Counted from the first letter of the stretch, positions 1 through 11,109 are shown. The stretch is DNA of 64,000 nucleotides from Carallia brachiata (GCA_021464245.1 JADCRB010000120.1:66795-130794); one strand, 5' to 3'. Program-made: numbers and translations. The notes: generated by a model not told the origin, from the sequence alone.

Positions 1-857
1 CCAACTATTAGCACTCAGATTCCTACATACGAGGAGTCAGAGGTGGTTAAGCCCTTTTATATTCCAAAACAGGAAAGTATTGAACCTAATAAGTTACAAA
101 TATAATTAAAAAAAGAAGAAAAGGAGACAAAAAATATAATTAAAAAAAAAGAAAATTTTGATGTCAAATTGGCAGTGCAGTGAGAACAGTCTGGTAGGTG
201 CTCATTGATGTGCGTAATTTTTAAAAAAATTATTAAACTTAAGAAATAAAAAATAGCACATGGACTGTTGGATGGATTATGTGTTATCTTAGCGTCTTCC
301 ACATTGTTGTTACGTAATCATGTCCAAAAACCAAAAAACTTCTGAGTTAAGCTGTGCTATAGAAAGTAAATAAAACCTTTATGAAGCCTAAAATTAACGT
401 GAAAGGGCTAAGTTTGTATTTAATGTGCAGATTGTTGTTAATTTATCTTCAAATCAATTTATAATCTTTAAAGATTTACTCCTCCTCAATTTTTTAATAA
501 TTAATGGCCACACAATAGTGCATTTCATGCACTTTTTTTTGACAAAAAACAAAAAGGGAAAACGAGAGTGTCAATTCATAGTCACGGTAAGAACAATAGT
601 TACATACATTCCACATAAAGACATTTGCAGGAGAAAAAAAAAAGTGAAGATTCAAAATTTTTTCCCAAAATTTTGTCCTCTTATAATGAGATTTTGAGTT
701 TTTGTAATTACCATCAATTTTTAATTACAAAAAATATTTACTTCTTTTTTACAAAAAATATCATAATAATTATAAAAAATGAAATCTCGTTACAATCAAG
801 TAAAATTTCAGATAAAAAAAATTTTAAATCTATAATACGGCTCTCAAATAAATCACG
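1..857. repeat. Duplicated non-coding unit, copy A
   Basis: AT-rich non-coding sequence that recurs at 1833-2445 plus 3327-3578 (copy B) and at 37090-37382 plus 38118-38600 (copy C). Recognisable landmarks are the opening block (CCAACTATTAGC, GAGGAGTCAGAG), repeated at 1833 and 32748, and the ACATAAAGAC block near 615. Short open frames in it are not conserved as protein between copies and were not called as genes. Copies A and B form a direct repeat with a period of about 1.83 kb. Confidence 0.8.
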
Positions 858-957
858 GGATAAGTCCTAAAATAGGGTAATAACTATTCAATTTGACGAA
901 TATAAGTTAATAACCTTAAAAATTGCCGTTGTGGGTTAGCATCATTAAAAAAATTAT
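858..957. mobile_element. Truncated left end of a TIR element
   Basis: About 100 bp matching the left end of the complete element at 3579-4556 (GGATAAGTCCTAAAATAGG and onward). It stops abruptly at about 957 and joins unrelated sequence that is shared with 32365. The right end is missing, so this is a deletion relic of the same insertion. Confidence 0.65.
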
Positions 958-960
958 TAT

Positions 961-1223
961 CCTCATATAAAACTCAGCTTTCACATGATTACAAAGTAAT
1001 CAGACTTCAAGTTAAATCAATAGTGTTTACAATTTTTACTAACTTTTATAATATAATTGACTCATAATTTTATATTATATAAGTTTATTTTATTTTTTAT
1101 TTTAACTAAATTCTGTTTATTACGTAACGTATGATTGTAAATAAGTTGTAATAAAAAAAATATAAATTATATTAGAAATTCCTTAAATGGAAGCCAGTTT
1201 ATCTCCACGAGAAACTCATATCC
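961..1223. repeat. Flank shared with unit 2 (32365-32620)
   Basis: Non-coding sequence homologous to 32365-32620, including the run AAATGGAAGCCAGTTTATCT. It continues at 1726-1832 after the LINE insertion and matches 32621-32747. It marks the start of the segment shared by the two large units. I see no gene in it. Confidence 0.75.
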
Positions 1224-1713
1224 TAGCAGAAGCCAAGGGGGTCTTGCAGGATTCCAATGATACTTGGGTGGGTGGTTTCATGCCGAAAATTGGCTCTTGT
1301 TCTGCTCTTGCTGCTCAACTCTTGGGGTGCATTTTATGGCTTATCTTTTGCTTGGGAGGCTGGTGTTCAGAAGCTTATCATTAAAGTTGACTCCTTGTTA
1401 GTCAAAGAGGCCGTTACAAACCGTAGCAACACTTTCCACCCACATTTCAATCTAATTCAAGGGTGCTGTAAGTTGATGCGTAGGGATTTGGAGGTATGCC
1501 TCCTGCATGCTTACTGTAAGGCTAATTGAGTGGCGGATTTTTTTTACTAAAGGTGCTTTTCATTAGGACCGCAAATACACAATGCTTTTCACTCTGCTCG
1601 TAAGTGCCCGCATGTAGTGCTTGACACTATCTATGGCGTATCACTGCCTCAACTTTTAGCCGATTAGATTGAGACTCAACCCTTCCCTTCACAAAAACCC
1701 AAAAAAAAAAAAA
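1224..1713 (+). mobile_element. 5'-truncated LINE fragment, RNase H end with poly(A)
   Basis: A 490-bp insertion ending in an A-run (1701-1716). It is flanked by the 12-bp direct repeat AAACTCATATCC (1212-1223 and 1714-1725). The homologous site near 32612 has no insert. Read across one frameshift near 1323, it encodes the C-terminal RNase H-like domain of a plant LINE: a WVGGF stretch, then an AAQLLGAFYGLSFAWEAGV-like helix, then the KVDSLLV motif carrying a catalytic Asp. The truncated 5' end, A-tail and TSD are the normal products of target-primed reverse transcription. It is a dead fragment. Confidence 0.85.
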
Positions 1714-1832
1714 AAACTCATATCCCGTTTTTAGAGTCGGTGTTGGGCTTGACAACTAGGCTAGTGCCTTTTGTAAGCAATTGTGTAGCTTAGTCTAACC
1801 TATATTATGACGTAGTTATTTATTATCCGATC

Positions 1833-2445
1833 CAACTATTAGCGCTCAGATTCCTACATACGAGGAGTCAGAGACAGTTAAGCCCTTTTTATATTCCAAA
1901 ACAAAAAAGTATTGAACTTAATAAGTTACAAATATAATTAAAAAAAAAAAAGGAGAAGGAGACCAAAAATATAATTAAAAAAAAAAGAAAATTTTGATGG
2001 CAAATTGGCAACACAGTGAAAACAATGCGGTAGGTGCTCATTGATGTGAGTAATTTAAAAAAAATATTAAATTTAAGAAATAAAATATACAACATAGACT
2101 GTTCGATGGATTATGTGTCATCTTAACGTCTTGCACATTATTGTTATGTGATCATGTCCAAAAACAAAAAAACTTCTGAGTTAAGCTGTGCTATAGAAAG
2201 TAGATAAAACCTTCAAGAAGCCTAAAATTAACGTCAAAGGGCAAAGGGCTAAGTTTGTATTTAATGTGCAGATTGTTGTAAATTTACCTTCAAATCAACT
2301 TATAATCTTTAAACATTTACTCCTCCACAATTTTTTAATAATTAATGGTCACACAACAGTGCAATTCATGCACTTTTTTTGTCAAAAAAAAAAGGAAAAA
2401 CCAGAGCGTCAATTCATAGTCAAGTTAAGAATAATGGTTACATAT
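1833..2445. repeat. Duplicated non-coding unit, copy B (interrupted)
   Basis: Second copy of the unit at 1-857. It is interrupted by a Mutator-like element at 2446-3316, resumes at 3327-3578, is interrupted again by the TIR element 3579-4556, and continues to about 5080. The last part matches 38585-38859 plus 40046-40260 in unit 2. No gene is supported in it. Confidence 0.8.
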
Positions 2446-3316
2446 GGGATAATACTCATTTTGATCCTAAATGTTTATAGATTTTTTTAATTTAGTCCTA
2501 AATTTTTCAATTTTTTCAACTGAATTCTAAACTTTTTCTATTAGTTTACAAACTGATACTTTAGTTAACTGAATTTAGTCAAACAGTTATTTCCTTTTAG
2601 TCAATGGTTAATTTTAATGATTTGATTGACTTCCGTTAATGGAAGTACCAGTTTGTAAAAGAACTAAAAGGTTTAGAGCTCGATTGAAAAAATTGAAAGG
2701 TTTAGGACTGAATTGAAAAAATCTATTAAGGTTTAGGACCAAAATATAATCTCAAATACAAATTGAAAGATTTAGGACTAACACCGTCTATGGATCGCAT
2801 AGGTAATGAAAGCCATGCAACCTACTCAGAGATGTCCCAATTAGATCTTATTATTACATGCAGCAGTATTGGGCAAAAATATCTGCTTCAAAGAGAAGAA
2901 ATTGGTGGTCGTAACTGCTGTCCATTGGTAGGGATGAAAAATCTACTTATTCTCATCGACTGATCTCATATTACTTATTCTCATCGATGCTAACAGTTAG
3001 AATGTGTATAATAAGGACAACAATTACTACCACTAGTTTCTTCTCTTGAAAGCAGACTTTTTGTCCGACATTGCTGCATGCAATAATAAGATCTAATTTA
3101 GGCATCTCTGAGTAGGTTACATGACTTTCACTACCTGTGCGATCGATAAATAATGTTAGTCTTAAACCTTTTAATTTATAGTTGAGATTACATTTTGATC
3201 CTAAAACTTTATAAATTTTTGTCAATTTAGTACTAAACCTTTCAACTTTTTCAATCAAATTCTTAACTTTTTAGTTATTTTAAAAAATGGTACTTTCGTT
3301 AAATGGGTATAATCCC
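2446..3316. mobile_element. Mutator-like foldback element with 10-bp TSD
   Basis: An 871-bp insertion flanked by perfect 10-bp repeats GGTTACATAT (2436-2445 and 3317-3326). Its ends read GGGATAATACTCATTT and, reversed, GGGATTATACCCATTT (14 of 16 match). The unfilled site is seen at about 595-610 and 38335-38355. Inside are two nested inverted repeats: 2446-2600 against 2640-2757, and about 2640-2963 against 2971-3300, meeting near 2967. A transcript could fold into a long imperfect hairpin. The TSD length fits the Mutator superfamily. No transposase is present, so it is non-autonomous. Confidence 0.85.
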
Positions 3317-3578
3317 GGTTACATATATTCCACATAAAGACAAATGAAGGAGAAAAAAAAAAGTAAAGATTCAGAGTTTTTTCCCAAAATTTTGTCCTAC
3401 TATAATGAGATTTTGAGTTTTTGTAATTACCGTGAGTTTTAATAACAAAAAAAAACTTACTTATTTCTTTTGCAAAACTATCATAATAATTATAAAAAAT
3501 GAAATTTCGTTATAATTGAGTAAAATTTCAGATAAATTTTTTTTTTAAATCTATAATATAGCTCACAAATAAATTACA

Positions 3579-4556
3579 GGATAAGTCCTAAAATAGGCTA
3601 GTAACTATTCAATTTGGTGAATCTAGGTTAGTAACTTTAAAAACTGCCAATATTGGTTAGCATCATTAAAAAAAATTATACAATTAGGTCAGAAACATTA
3701 CTCCAATAGAATTTTTCGTTAAGCGATAATGTGAACGTACGTGTGGCAATGCCAGTCACCAATGTTTGCTTATGTGGCATTGGGATAAGTCCTAAAATAA
3801 GTTACTAACCCTTTAATTTGGTCAATTTATGTTAGTAATTTTAAAATTGCCAATGTGGGTTAGCATCATTAAAATAATTAAACAATTGAGTTAGAAACGT
3901 TACTCCGATATATTTCTCTTCACCGTCGTTCTTACTCTCTTCGAGGGAGAGATTTTTTAAGAAATTTGAGGGCTCGTATATTTTTAAAGAAAAAAAATTA
4001 TGAAAGAAAATTTTTTTTGTCGACCTCGACTAAGTGAGACTAAGTCAAGAGGAGAGAGAAGCAATTAAATGCCAGGTTGGCAATAATAAATGACTTAGCG
4101 TGCCACCTAAACAAATTTTAATGAATGGGACTGCCACATATACGTTCACGTCCTCATTGAACTCTCTGTCTCTCTTCACCGTCGTTCTTACTCTCTTCGA
4201 GGGAGAGATTTTTTAAGAAATTTGAGGGCTTGTATATTTTTAAAGAAAAAAAATTATGAAAGAAAATTTTTTTTGTCCACCTCGACTAAGTGAGACTAAG
4301 TCGAGAGGAGAGAGAAGCAATTAAATGCCTCGTATGTAATAATAAATGACTTGGCATGCCACTTAAACAAATGTTAGCGACAAGGACTGCAATATATACG
4401 TTCATGTTATCACTTAACAAAAAATTCTATTAGAATAATGTATCTGACTTAATTATATAATTTTTTTAATACTACTAACTCATATTAATAATTTTTAAAA
4501 TTACTAACTTAAATTTATTAAATCAAAGAATTACTGACCTATTTTAAAATTTATCC
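3579..4556. mobile_element. Non-autonomous TIR element with internal tandem repeat
   Basis: A 978-bp insertion with imperfect terminal inverted repeats of about 65 bp. The left end begins GGATAAGTCCTAAAATAGG; the right end reversed begins GGATAAATTTTAAAATAGG. The flanks AAATAAATTAC (3567-3577) and AAATAAATCAC (4557-4567) look like a 9-11 bp TSD. Copy C at about 38590 lacks the insertion. It contains a roughly 256-bp tandem duplication. No transposase frame is visible. Confidence 0.7.
3916..4427. repeat. 256-bp tandem duplication
   Basis: Two head-to-tail copies, 3916-4171 and 4172 to about 4427, each starting CTCTTCACCGTCGTTCTTAC and containing the palindrome-like CTCTTCGAGGGAGAG. The first 130 bases are almost identical and the rest more diverged. 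It lies inside the TIR element. Confidence 0.8.
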
Positions 4557-5080
4557 AAATAAATCACTGATTCTAACGCGTCGGCTTAGTGCTTGACCAG
4601 CAGGCACCAGCCGAGCGATGGCGGCTCCCATGCAATGTGGAACAATTTTAACCTTGAAGTTCCAATGTACGGTGATTCCTGTCTGTTGACTTCTCAGATC
4701 GTCTTCGATCATTACTACTAGTTTAGCTCATACAGGGTAATCGACTAATAGCTGATTAAAAACAATAATCGACGAATCGTTAAAAATAATCTAGAGGATT
4801 AATCTCACGGATCCACATTGTAGAGCAGGAAAAACTATTCAAAGAGAGATGACAATTTGGATGCACGAGCTGTTGAAGGGATGTCAACATTATTTTCATT
4901 CAAATAATAATATTTTTAAAAAATAATTTGAAAATATATAAATATGTAATATGTAATATACAAAATATATGTAATTAATTTAATAATTAATTTATTTTTT
5001 ATTTATTTAATTCAATATATTTTTTAAGTCAACGCTTCAAGTTTCATATTTCAACTTTATTTTATCATTACACGTTTACA

Positions 5081-5670
5081 TAGTTTTTCTCTTTGTTTTA
5101 TTAGGAATGGAGCCATAAATGTCATGACTCGTCGCGCTGGATAGCATTTCACTTGTTGTATCAAATGATGTGATGAAAAATATGGATGTGGTCAGAAAAT
5201 TTTTGTTTTCTATCTAAAATTTACCTTGTTTTATAAACATTATTTTTGAGAAAAAAATTGGTAAATCAACCAAGTTAAGTTTGATTAAATACAAGAGCAA
5301 AACTCTTGTTCTCTCAAATTTTCACAAACGTAAAATTTTTATTCCCGCGTACAAACTAGACTCATTCCAATGTTCCGAGGAAAAAATTGCAAGACCACCA
5401 GAACAATAAAATTTTGCTCTTTGAAGATTGACTCAATTTTCAGTAAACAAATTAAAATTCTTCCTGCTTCCACCATATCCTTATGGTAAAGTAAAATGTA
5501 ATCAGGATGGTAACCGAAGTCTAGTGCAAAGACGGATCCAAAAAGCTTTTTTGGTAGGAGTAAAATATAATAATACATAACTTTGATGTTTATAATAATA
5601 CATAAATTTTGCAAAAATTTTCATAAAGTTTTAACAAAAATTGCTCATCGTATCTAATTTTTCATTTTGA
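5081..5670. other. Intergenic stretch, no gene seen
   Basis: AT-rich sequence with no supported gene. The last 100 bases (5575-5670) match 45108-45185 in unit 2 and lead into the flank upstream of the two sister LecRKs. Confidence 0.6.
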
Positions 5671-6157
5671 AAGGGTTAATTTTAAAAAATAACACAACAT
5701 TTATATTTTTTTACAAATCTAACACAACTTTTAAAAATTAACAAATTTAACACACTTTAATTATTTTGTTACAAATCTAACACAACCTTTAATAATTAAC
5801 AAATCTAGTACAGTTCAATTATTTTCTAACAAATCTAACACGCTGTCAGTTAAAAATAACCACTTAAAAGTAACTGAATCTCTTACTATACATATATGAC
5901 ACATTTACGTTTAAATCTAGTATAGTTTAAAACCCTCAAATGTCATATGTTTATAATAAAAATTCGATTATTTTTAACCAACAGTATGCTAGATTTGTTA
6001 AAAAATAATTGAACTATACTAAATTTGTTAATTTTTTAAGGTCGTGCTAAATTGTAAAAAAAAATAATTAAATTGTACTAAATTTGTTAGTTTTTAAAAG
6101 TTGTATTAGATTTGTAAAAAAAACAAAAATGTGGTGTTATTTTTTGAAATTAACCTT
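5671..6157. mobile_element. Palindromic MITE with long inverted arms
   Basis: About 487 bp made of two inverted arms of roughly 200 bp. The left end is AAGGGTTAATTTTAAAAAAT and the reversed right end AAGGTTAATTTCAAAAAAT. Both arms repeat the phrase ACAAATCTAACAC. The matching position in unit 2 (45178-45188) lacks the element. No clean TSD could be fixed. It is non-coding. Confidence 0.7.
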
Positions 6158-6167
6158 AGAATTTATA

Positions 6168-6635
6168 GGAGATAAGCAACTTTTCGGTCATAAACCTTCA
6201 TATTTTGTACATATAAGTCATAAATTTTTTTGAAATTTCATTTAATTTTAAATCTTTTGATTTCCTACCAAATTAGTTCATCTATTGATAGAAAATGATT
6301 AATCTGTTAAAAAATTAATTTTAACCTTACAAAATTTTTTGAAAAAAGGGTTAAATGCAGGACTTGAAGATTTTTTCTATTAAAAATATGCACATTACAT
6401 ATTTAATTCATGTATTTATTATTTATAAAAATATTTAATGTCTATATTTGTTTATGAAAAAAATATTTAATTTGTGTATTTAATCTTTTTTTAATAATTT
6501 TATTAAGTTAAACTCATTTATTAACAAATTAACCACTTTTTGTAAATGAAAGGACTAATTTAATAAAAAATTAAAAAATTTAAGACATATATATAAAAAT
6601 TTATAAAAATTTAAGATTAAAAAATTACATATCCC
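6168..6635. mobile_element. MITE with 9-bp TSD upstream of the intact LecRK
   Basis: A 468-bp insertion between perfect 9-bp repeats GAATTTATA (6159-6167 and 6636-6644). The unit 2 homologue has one copy of GAATTTATA (45189-45197) and no insert. Ends are weakly inverted (GGAGATA and GGGATAT). The 9-bp TSD suggests a Mutator-like MITE. It sits about 0.7 kb upstream of the LecRK start. Confidence 0.8.
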
Positions 6636-6644
6636 GAATTTATA

Positions 6645-7349
6645 ATAACACCCAACCTTCTATGTACCCGGTAAAATTACGGTTGACCTGGGGTCAATTG
6701 TGCGGGTCAAGTGGGCAGGTCATCAGAAGTTGAGCTGAATTGATATGGGGTGGAACGGTGCAGCGCCCGACAATTACGGCCGGACAAGTTTCCCCGTGAC
6801 CTGGCACCCAATAAAAAATTGAAAAAAGTTAGATTTTCATAAGAAAAAGTGGTTGAAATACTATCCAAATGCAAGTAAACGGATTTGATATACAACTAAT
6901 TAGATTTCATATACAAAGAAATGACAATGATTTTTTCTTCTTATTTTTCGTTGCACTTGAAATACAAGCAATTGCAAATTAAATACAATCAATTACATTC
7001 GAACAATATTTCAAGAACATTTTTATATAAAAATATAATAGTACTCTAAAAAATTTACATCCAGTCAGCAAGGTAAGGTTAAAAAAAGGGCCAACAATTT
7101 CAGCAGGAAAGAGCGCCAAGCTTTCCCTCCGCAGAGCTTTCCAACCATTCGCCAGCGTACCCGCGCCCATCGTGGAATTGGAGTCGATGTCTGCTCTTTT
7201 CTATGACTATTCCAATGGCATCAAATGTAATTTTTAAGTGAAAGTACTTAATATCTGCACTGAAGGTTTACAAGAAAATAAGCTGAATTTGGGTTCCCAA
7301 AAAAAGCTTTTCCAAAATTGCAAGACACCAAAATCGATCTCTGTCAGCC
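6645..7349 (+). promoter_or_regulatory. 5' flank of the intact LecRK
   Basis: The parts 6645-6755 and 7165-7349 match 45198-45305 and 45590-45770 upstream of the sister gene, so they are the ancestral flank. The middle (about 6820-7050) is a dispersed repeat also found at 58688-58912. No TATA box can be assigned with confidence. The start at 7350 is the first ATG of the long frame and is conserved in the sister gene. Confidence 0.45.
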
Positions 7350-9536
7350 ATGGAAATCCACTTCGAGTTCCTAAACCTTCTTGGACGTGGCAAACTTCGG
7401 GCATCTATCACGGTTCTGTGCTTGCTGATCATTTTTGCCATGTTCCTTTACACGGACCAAACATCCATGGACAGCACCAGCTTCATTTTCACCAACTTCA
7501 GCCAAGGAATGCCAAACATAAGCTTTGAGGGAGACGCATATGCGGGAGACCCCAACGTACCCATCATTGAACTCACGTCAAATTTGGAACAGATAAGTCG
7601 GGATGGAAGCGTAGGCCGAGCCACGTACAGTAAAGCAGTCCATCTCTGGGACCGGGCCTCGGGGAATCTAGCAGACTTCAACACCCATTTCTCCATTGCC
7701 ATCAACTCAATTGGCAACGAGTCCAAAGGAGACGGAATGGCATTTTTCCTGGCTCCCAATGGCTCCCTGATCCCGCCTGACTCTGGCGGTGGAAATCTTG
7801 CTCTTTATTCAGCTTCTGTGAAGCCTGAATTTGTTGCTGTCGAATTTGACACGAACCAGAATGATTGGGATCCGAGAGATCTCGGCGACCACATCGGCAT
7901 TGATCTCAACTCTCGACATTCTGCTTTTACCGGCAATTGGTCGTTCAATAATATTCTTGATGGTGGAAGAATTGAAGCTTGGATTGCTTATAATTCAACT
8001 ACAAAGAACCTAAGTGTTTCTGTGAATAATGGTGATAAGTCTAGTTACCACACCACATACTATTTGAACTTTTGGCACATAGCGGATTTGAAAGAACATT
8101 TGCCAGAATGGGTTACCGTAGGATTTACAGCTGCCACAACTTCAAGCCGTTTTGAATACCACGAGGTTTATTCTTGGGAATTTACTTCATACTTACAGCT
8201 CCCTGAAAATTTGACCAATGATCACAACCAGTCAGAACCACAGATAATCTTGTCGCCGCCGCCCGCTCCGATTTCCTCTAGAAGCAGAAAGATCAATTAC
8301 TTTGTATGGGTGATCCTGATTGTTTGTGGGATATTGGTTTTACTGTTGGGTTTGGCTTGGTTTTTCTGGTGGACTAATAGAAGACAGAGAAGAGGCAGTC
8401 CTGCAAGCATGGATGATGAATTGGAAAACGAGACAGGACCAAGAAGTTTTTCGTACGAAGAATTGGCTGCTGCAACCAACAACTTTGATGACTCGGTGAT
8501 GCTCGGAAGCGGCGGATTTGGCAGGGTTTATCAAGGCTTCTTGAGTGACAGGAAAAGCATTGTTGCTGTAAAAAGGATAACTTCAGATTCTCAGCAGGGG
8601 TTCAAAGAATATGCAGCAGAAGTGAAAACGATTAGCCGATCAAGGCACAAGAACCTGGTCAAACTCAAGGGCTGGTGCCGGGAAAAGCAAGAATTTCTCA
8701 TTGTTTATGAGTTCATGCCTAATAAGAGTCTTGATTTCCACCTTTTCAACAACTTTTGCTTTTTGACATGGGATACAAGGTACCGCATAGCCATGGGCTT
8801 GTCCTCAGCCTTGTTTTACCTGCAGGAAGAATGTGATCAGTGCGTGCTGCATCGCGATATCAAATCAAGCAACGTGCTATTGGATTCGAATTTCAATGCC
8901 AAGCTTGGTGATTTCGGGCTGGCAAGGCTTGTGGAACATGGCCACAAGTTAGCTACCACAGAATTGTTGTTTGTTTCAGATGGCTATGCAGCTCCAGAAT
9001 ATCTCGAAACCCGCAGGGCTAGCAAGGAAACAGATATCTACAGCTTTGGCGTAGTTGCTTTAGAAATAGCTTGTGGAAAGCGTGCTGTATTTGAGTTTGA
9101 CAATAATGGGGTGAAGTGTAGAAAGAGTTTGGTGGCATGGGTTTGGGAGCAATATGGGAGCGGAAACATTCTTGCCATTGCAGATCCGCGATTAGCCCAA
9201 AACTACATTGAGGACGAGGTAACAAGGTTAATCGTTGTCGGGCTTTCTTGTGCTGATCCAAGTTCTCTCAGGCGTCCTTCAATTGGGGAAGCCGTTGAGA
9301 TACTCAAAGGTAAAGCTCAATTGCCCGCCTTGCCATTGGAGATGCCTGTGCCGCCAAATATTGCCACTCACCATGCTAACGCTTTTGCTGCATTTTGTGG
9401 ATCTTCCTCTCACGGTGCTACTGCCTACGAGACAGGACAGAGTCAGGTTTCAGGCACGAACTCCAGCACCCAACGCTCAATCTTTACCCCTGCAAGTACT
9501 TCTAGCGTCGAGTTGGTTGAAATTAATCCAATTTAG
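7350..9536 (+). CDS. L-type lectin receptor-like kinase (class IX-like), intact
   Basis: A single 728-aa frame without introns, usual for this family. It has a hydrophobic N-terminal signal/anchor (about 16-34), then a legume-lectin domain (about 44-280) with the metal-site pattern GDG at 127-129 and E165/D167/H181. A transmembrane helix (about 317-341) is followed by a basic stop-transfer, then the kinase domain: glycine loop LGSGGFGRV (385-393), ATP-binding Lys408, HRD 501-503, Asn508, DFG 521-523 and APE 548-550. It is predicted to be a plasma-membrane Ser/Thr receptor kinase. The activation segment is odd: the usual GT before GY is Ser-Asp (543-546). The C-terminal tail (about 665-728) is Ser/Thr-rich. 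Its frameshifted sister is at 45771-47896. Family assignment is secure; the subclass is inferred, and no ligand can be named. Confidence 0.93.
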   Translation: MEIHFEFLNLLGRGKLRASITVLCLLIIFAMFLYTDQTSMDSTSFIFTNFSQGMPNISFEGDAYAGDPNVPIIELTSNLEQISRDGSVGRATYSKAVHLWDRASGNLADFNTHFSIAINSIGNESKGDGMAFFLAPNGSLIPPDSGGGNLALYSASVKPEFVAVEFDTNQNDWDPRDLGDHIGIDLNSRHSAFTGNWSFNNILDGGRIEAWIAYNSTTKNLSVSVNNGDKSSYHTTYYLNFWHIADLKEHLPEWVTVGFTAATTSSRFEYHEVYSWEFTSYLQLPENLTNDHNQSEPQIILSPPPAPISSRSRKINYFVWVILIVCGILVLLLGLAWFFWWTNRRQRRGSPASMDDELENETGPRSFSYEELAAATNNFDDSVMLGSGGFGRVYQGFLSDRKSIVAVKRITSDSQQGFKEYAAEVKTISRSRHKNLVKLKGWCREKQEFLIVYEFMPNKSLDFHLFNNFCFLTWDTRYRIAMGLSSALFYLQEECDQCVLHRDIKSSNVLLDSNFNAKLGDFGLARLVEHGHKLATTELLFVSDGYAAPEYLETRRASKETDIYSFGVVALEIACGKRAVFEFDNNGVKCRKSLVAWVWEQYGSGNILAIADPRLAQNYIEDEVTRLIVVGLSCADPSSLRRPSIGEAVEILKGKAQLPALPLEMPVPPNIATHHANAFAAFCGSSSHGATAYETGQSQVSGTNSSTQRSIFTPASTSSVELVEINPI

Positions 9537-10173
9537 AAGTTAATTATTATTTGAGTATAAGTGTGGCTGGTATATTTTTAGTGATTGTGTAAAATGAATG
9601 TTTAATGTTTGTTATTATATAAGAATGTGGTGTCTATATTATTTGTGTATATTTTTCTTATTATTGTGTGATATTTTTAGAATATATAATTAAGCTCTAA
9701 TTTCAACAAAGTAAGTGTTTTTGTTGATGTTATTTTTTACAGATAATTAGCCTTTTTCCTTGGAATCCAACTCCCTCAAAATTTCTACAAAATGTGGGTT
9801 GGTTTAATTCTGATGCTTCCAAAAATGAGCTTGTTTTGATTATTGTTGTTTTCCTTTTATTGCAACCGTAACTTCGCAACAGTGATTGGCATTTTTTTTT
9901 TCTGCTGGGATTCAAACAGATTTAAGTATTTTAGTTCTATTGGCATGGTTTTTTTTTATTTTTTTATTGACCAGTTCTACAAGGCGGCCGGCGTTCTATT
10001 GCCATGTTTAATTCTATTTTGGAAATTCAAATGCATTCTGGCGTCCAAGTACTATATAATAACTTGTAGCAAAATCTTACTCTAAAGTTTGTATAATGAC
10101 TGTCAAAATATGTGGCTGTAAACGAACCAAATGACTCTTTAGTAGCCAATGAGTTTGAAAATTGAGCTCTCGA
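9537..10173 (+). other. 3' flank of the intact LecRK
   Basis: Downstream sequence homologous to 47897-48462 after the sister gene, including the CTTTTTCYTTGGAATCCAACTC block. It probably holds the 3' UTR. No clear poly(A) site can be chosen. Short open frames here are not conserved. Confidence 0.5.
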
Positions 10174-10604
10174 TTTGAAAGCCACCTCGGCCTGCTTGAG
10201 GTGGTTGTTGGGAAAAATTCCCAACAACGGTGACGGGCGTTTGTGCTGGGTGTTTGACTTATGCAGCTATAATGTACAGTATAAGTTTCAGGCTCGATAA
10301 TTGCTGTGGTCAGATTCGAATGAGGCCTATTTTTAAATCAATAGTATTTCAATGGTAAGTCTTCTTTATAAGAGAGATTGAATGAAGACAATAACAGATT
10401 TATAAAACTTGGTCTTAGCCCAAAAATTCGATGACCGTTATGACTGTGAGGTGATTTTTTTGGGTCAAAAAAAAAGATTTTAATGCTTTTTACTAATAAC
10501 ATTTTTATATTTGTGAAAATTGTTCACTTTGTAGGTAAAAGTATTTTTACTCTGCATGGTATCTTAGGCTCAGTTTTTCAGCCCCTTCGTCAAAAAAAAA
10601 AAAA
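10174..10604 (+). mobile_element. A-tailed insertion, possible retroposon
   Basis: About 430 bp present after the intact LecRK but absent at the homologous point in unit 2, where GAGCTCTCGATT (48451-48462) runs straight into the GAATAGTA block. It ends in a 14-base A-run at 10590-10603. The tail suggests retroposition, but a TSD could not be fixed and the body is not recognised. Confidence 0.5.
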
Positions 10605-10745
10605 ATCTTTGCATTGAATAGTACGGAAATAAAGTTGAGAATAGAATTGCATGTATGCGTGCCCAAAAAATTACAGAATTTTTCACAAAAGCATCAAAAA
10701 TGTATTAATTTGACACATTATTGTAACTTAAATTGCATTTTTTTT

Positions 10746-11094
10746 AAAGTACATAAGGTAGTAGTCTAATAGTAATTCAGCATACCTTTTCTACTTATAG
10801 CTCAGGTTCAAGTATCAGCAGTAGCTCAATGGAGCTTTGACTCACGAAATATTCAAGTCAACCATGAGCTGATGCGCATCGTTCATTCCATACTTTACAA
10901 TCGTCGTGACTAGTTTAGAATAGTCACGCACGGGCTCAACGGTGTTTTGGTGTGGATGCCTTCCTATAAGTTAGGTTGCACGGAATATAAAACGGGCCAA
11001 AACCCAACTCTGATATGCAGATTATAAACAAGCCAAAACCCAGCTCTGATCTGCAGATTCGATGATCAATATACTTACGATAATTTTTTTTTCA
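10746..11094 (+). mobile_element. SINE candidate with long TSD
   Basis: About 349 bp between the direct repeats TAAATTGCATTTTTTT (from 10729) and TAAATTGCCTTTTTT (11095-11109). The unit 2 homologue (48593-48607) has a single copy and no insert. Near the 5' end is an A-box-like GGTAGTAGTCTAATAGT, and about 45 bases later a B-box-like GGTTCAAGTATC. This is the order and spacing of a tRNA-derived pol III promoter. The 3' end is T-rich. A similar but weaker promoter-like stretch lies near 27107-27170. Confidence 0.6.
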
Positions 11095-11109
11095 TAAATT
11101 GCCTTTTTT

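Noticed and set aside
57..302. Minus-strand phenylalanine-rich small frame, also near 1889 and 37017
   Set aside because: It follows copies of a non-coding repeat; length and sequence vary with A/T runs and there is no motif.
7238..7349. N-terminal extension of the LecRK from an upstream start
   Set aside because: The upstream start codon would be GTG, in another frame in the intact gene; the ATG at 7350 is conserved in the sister.
9700..9750. Possible intron in the 3' UTR of the intact LecRK (GTAAGTG to TTTTTTACAG)
   Set aside because: The span is only about 30 bases, too short for a plant intron.
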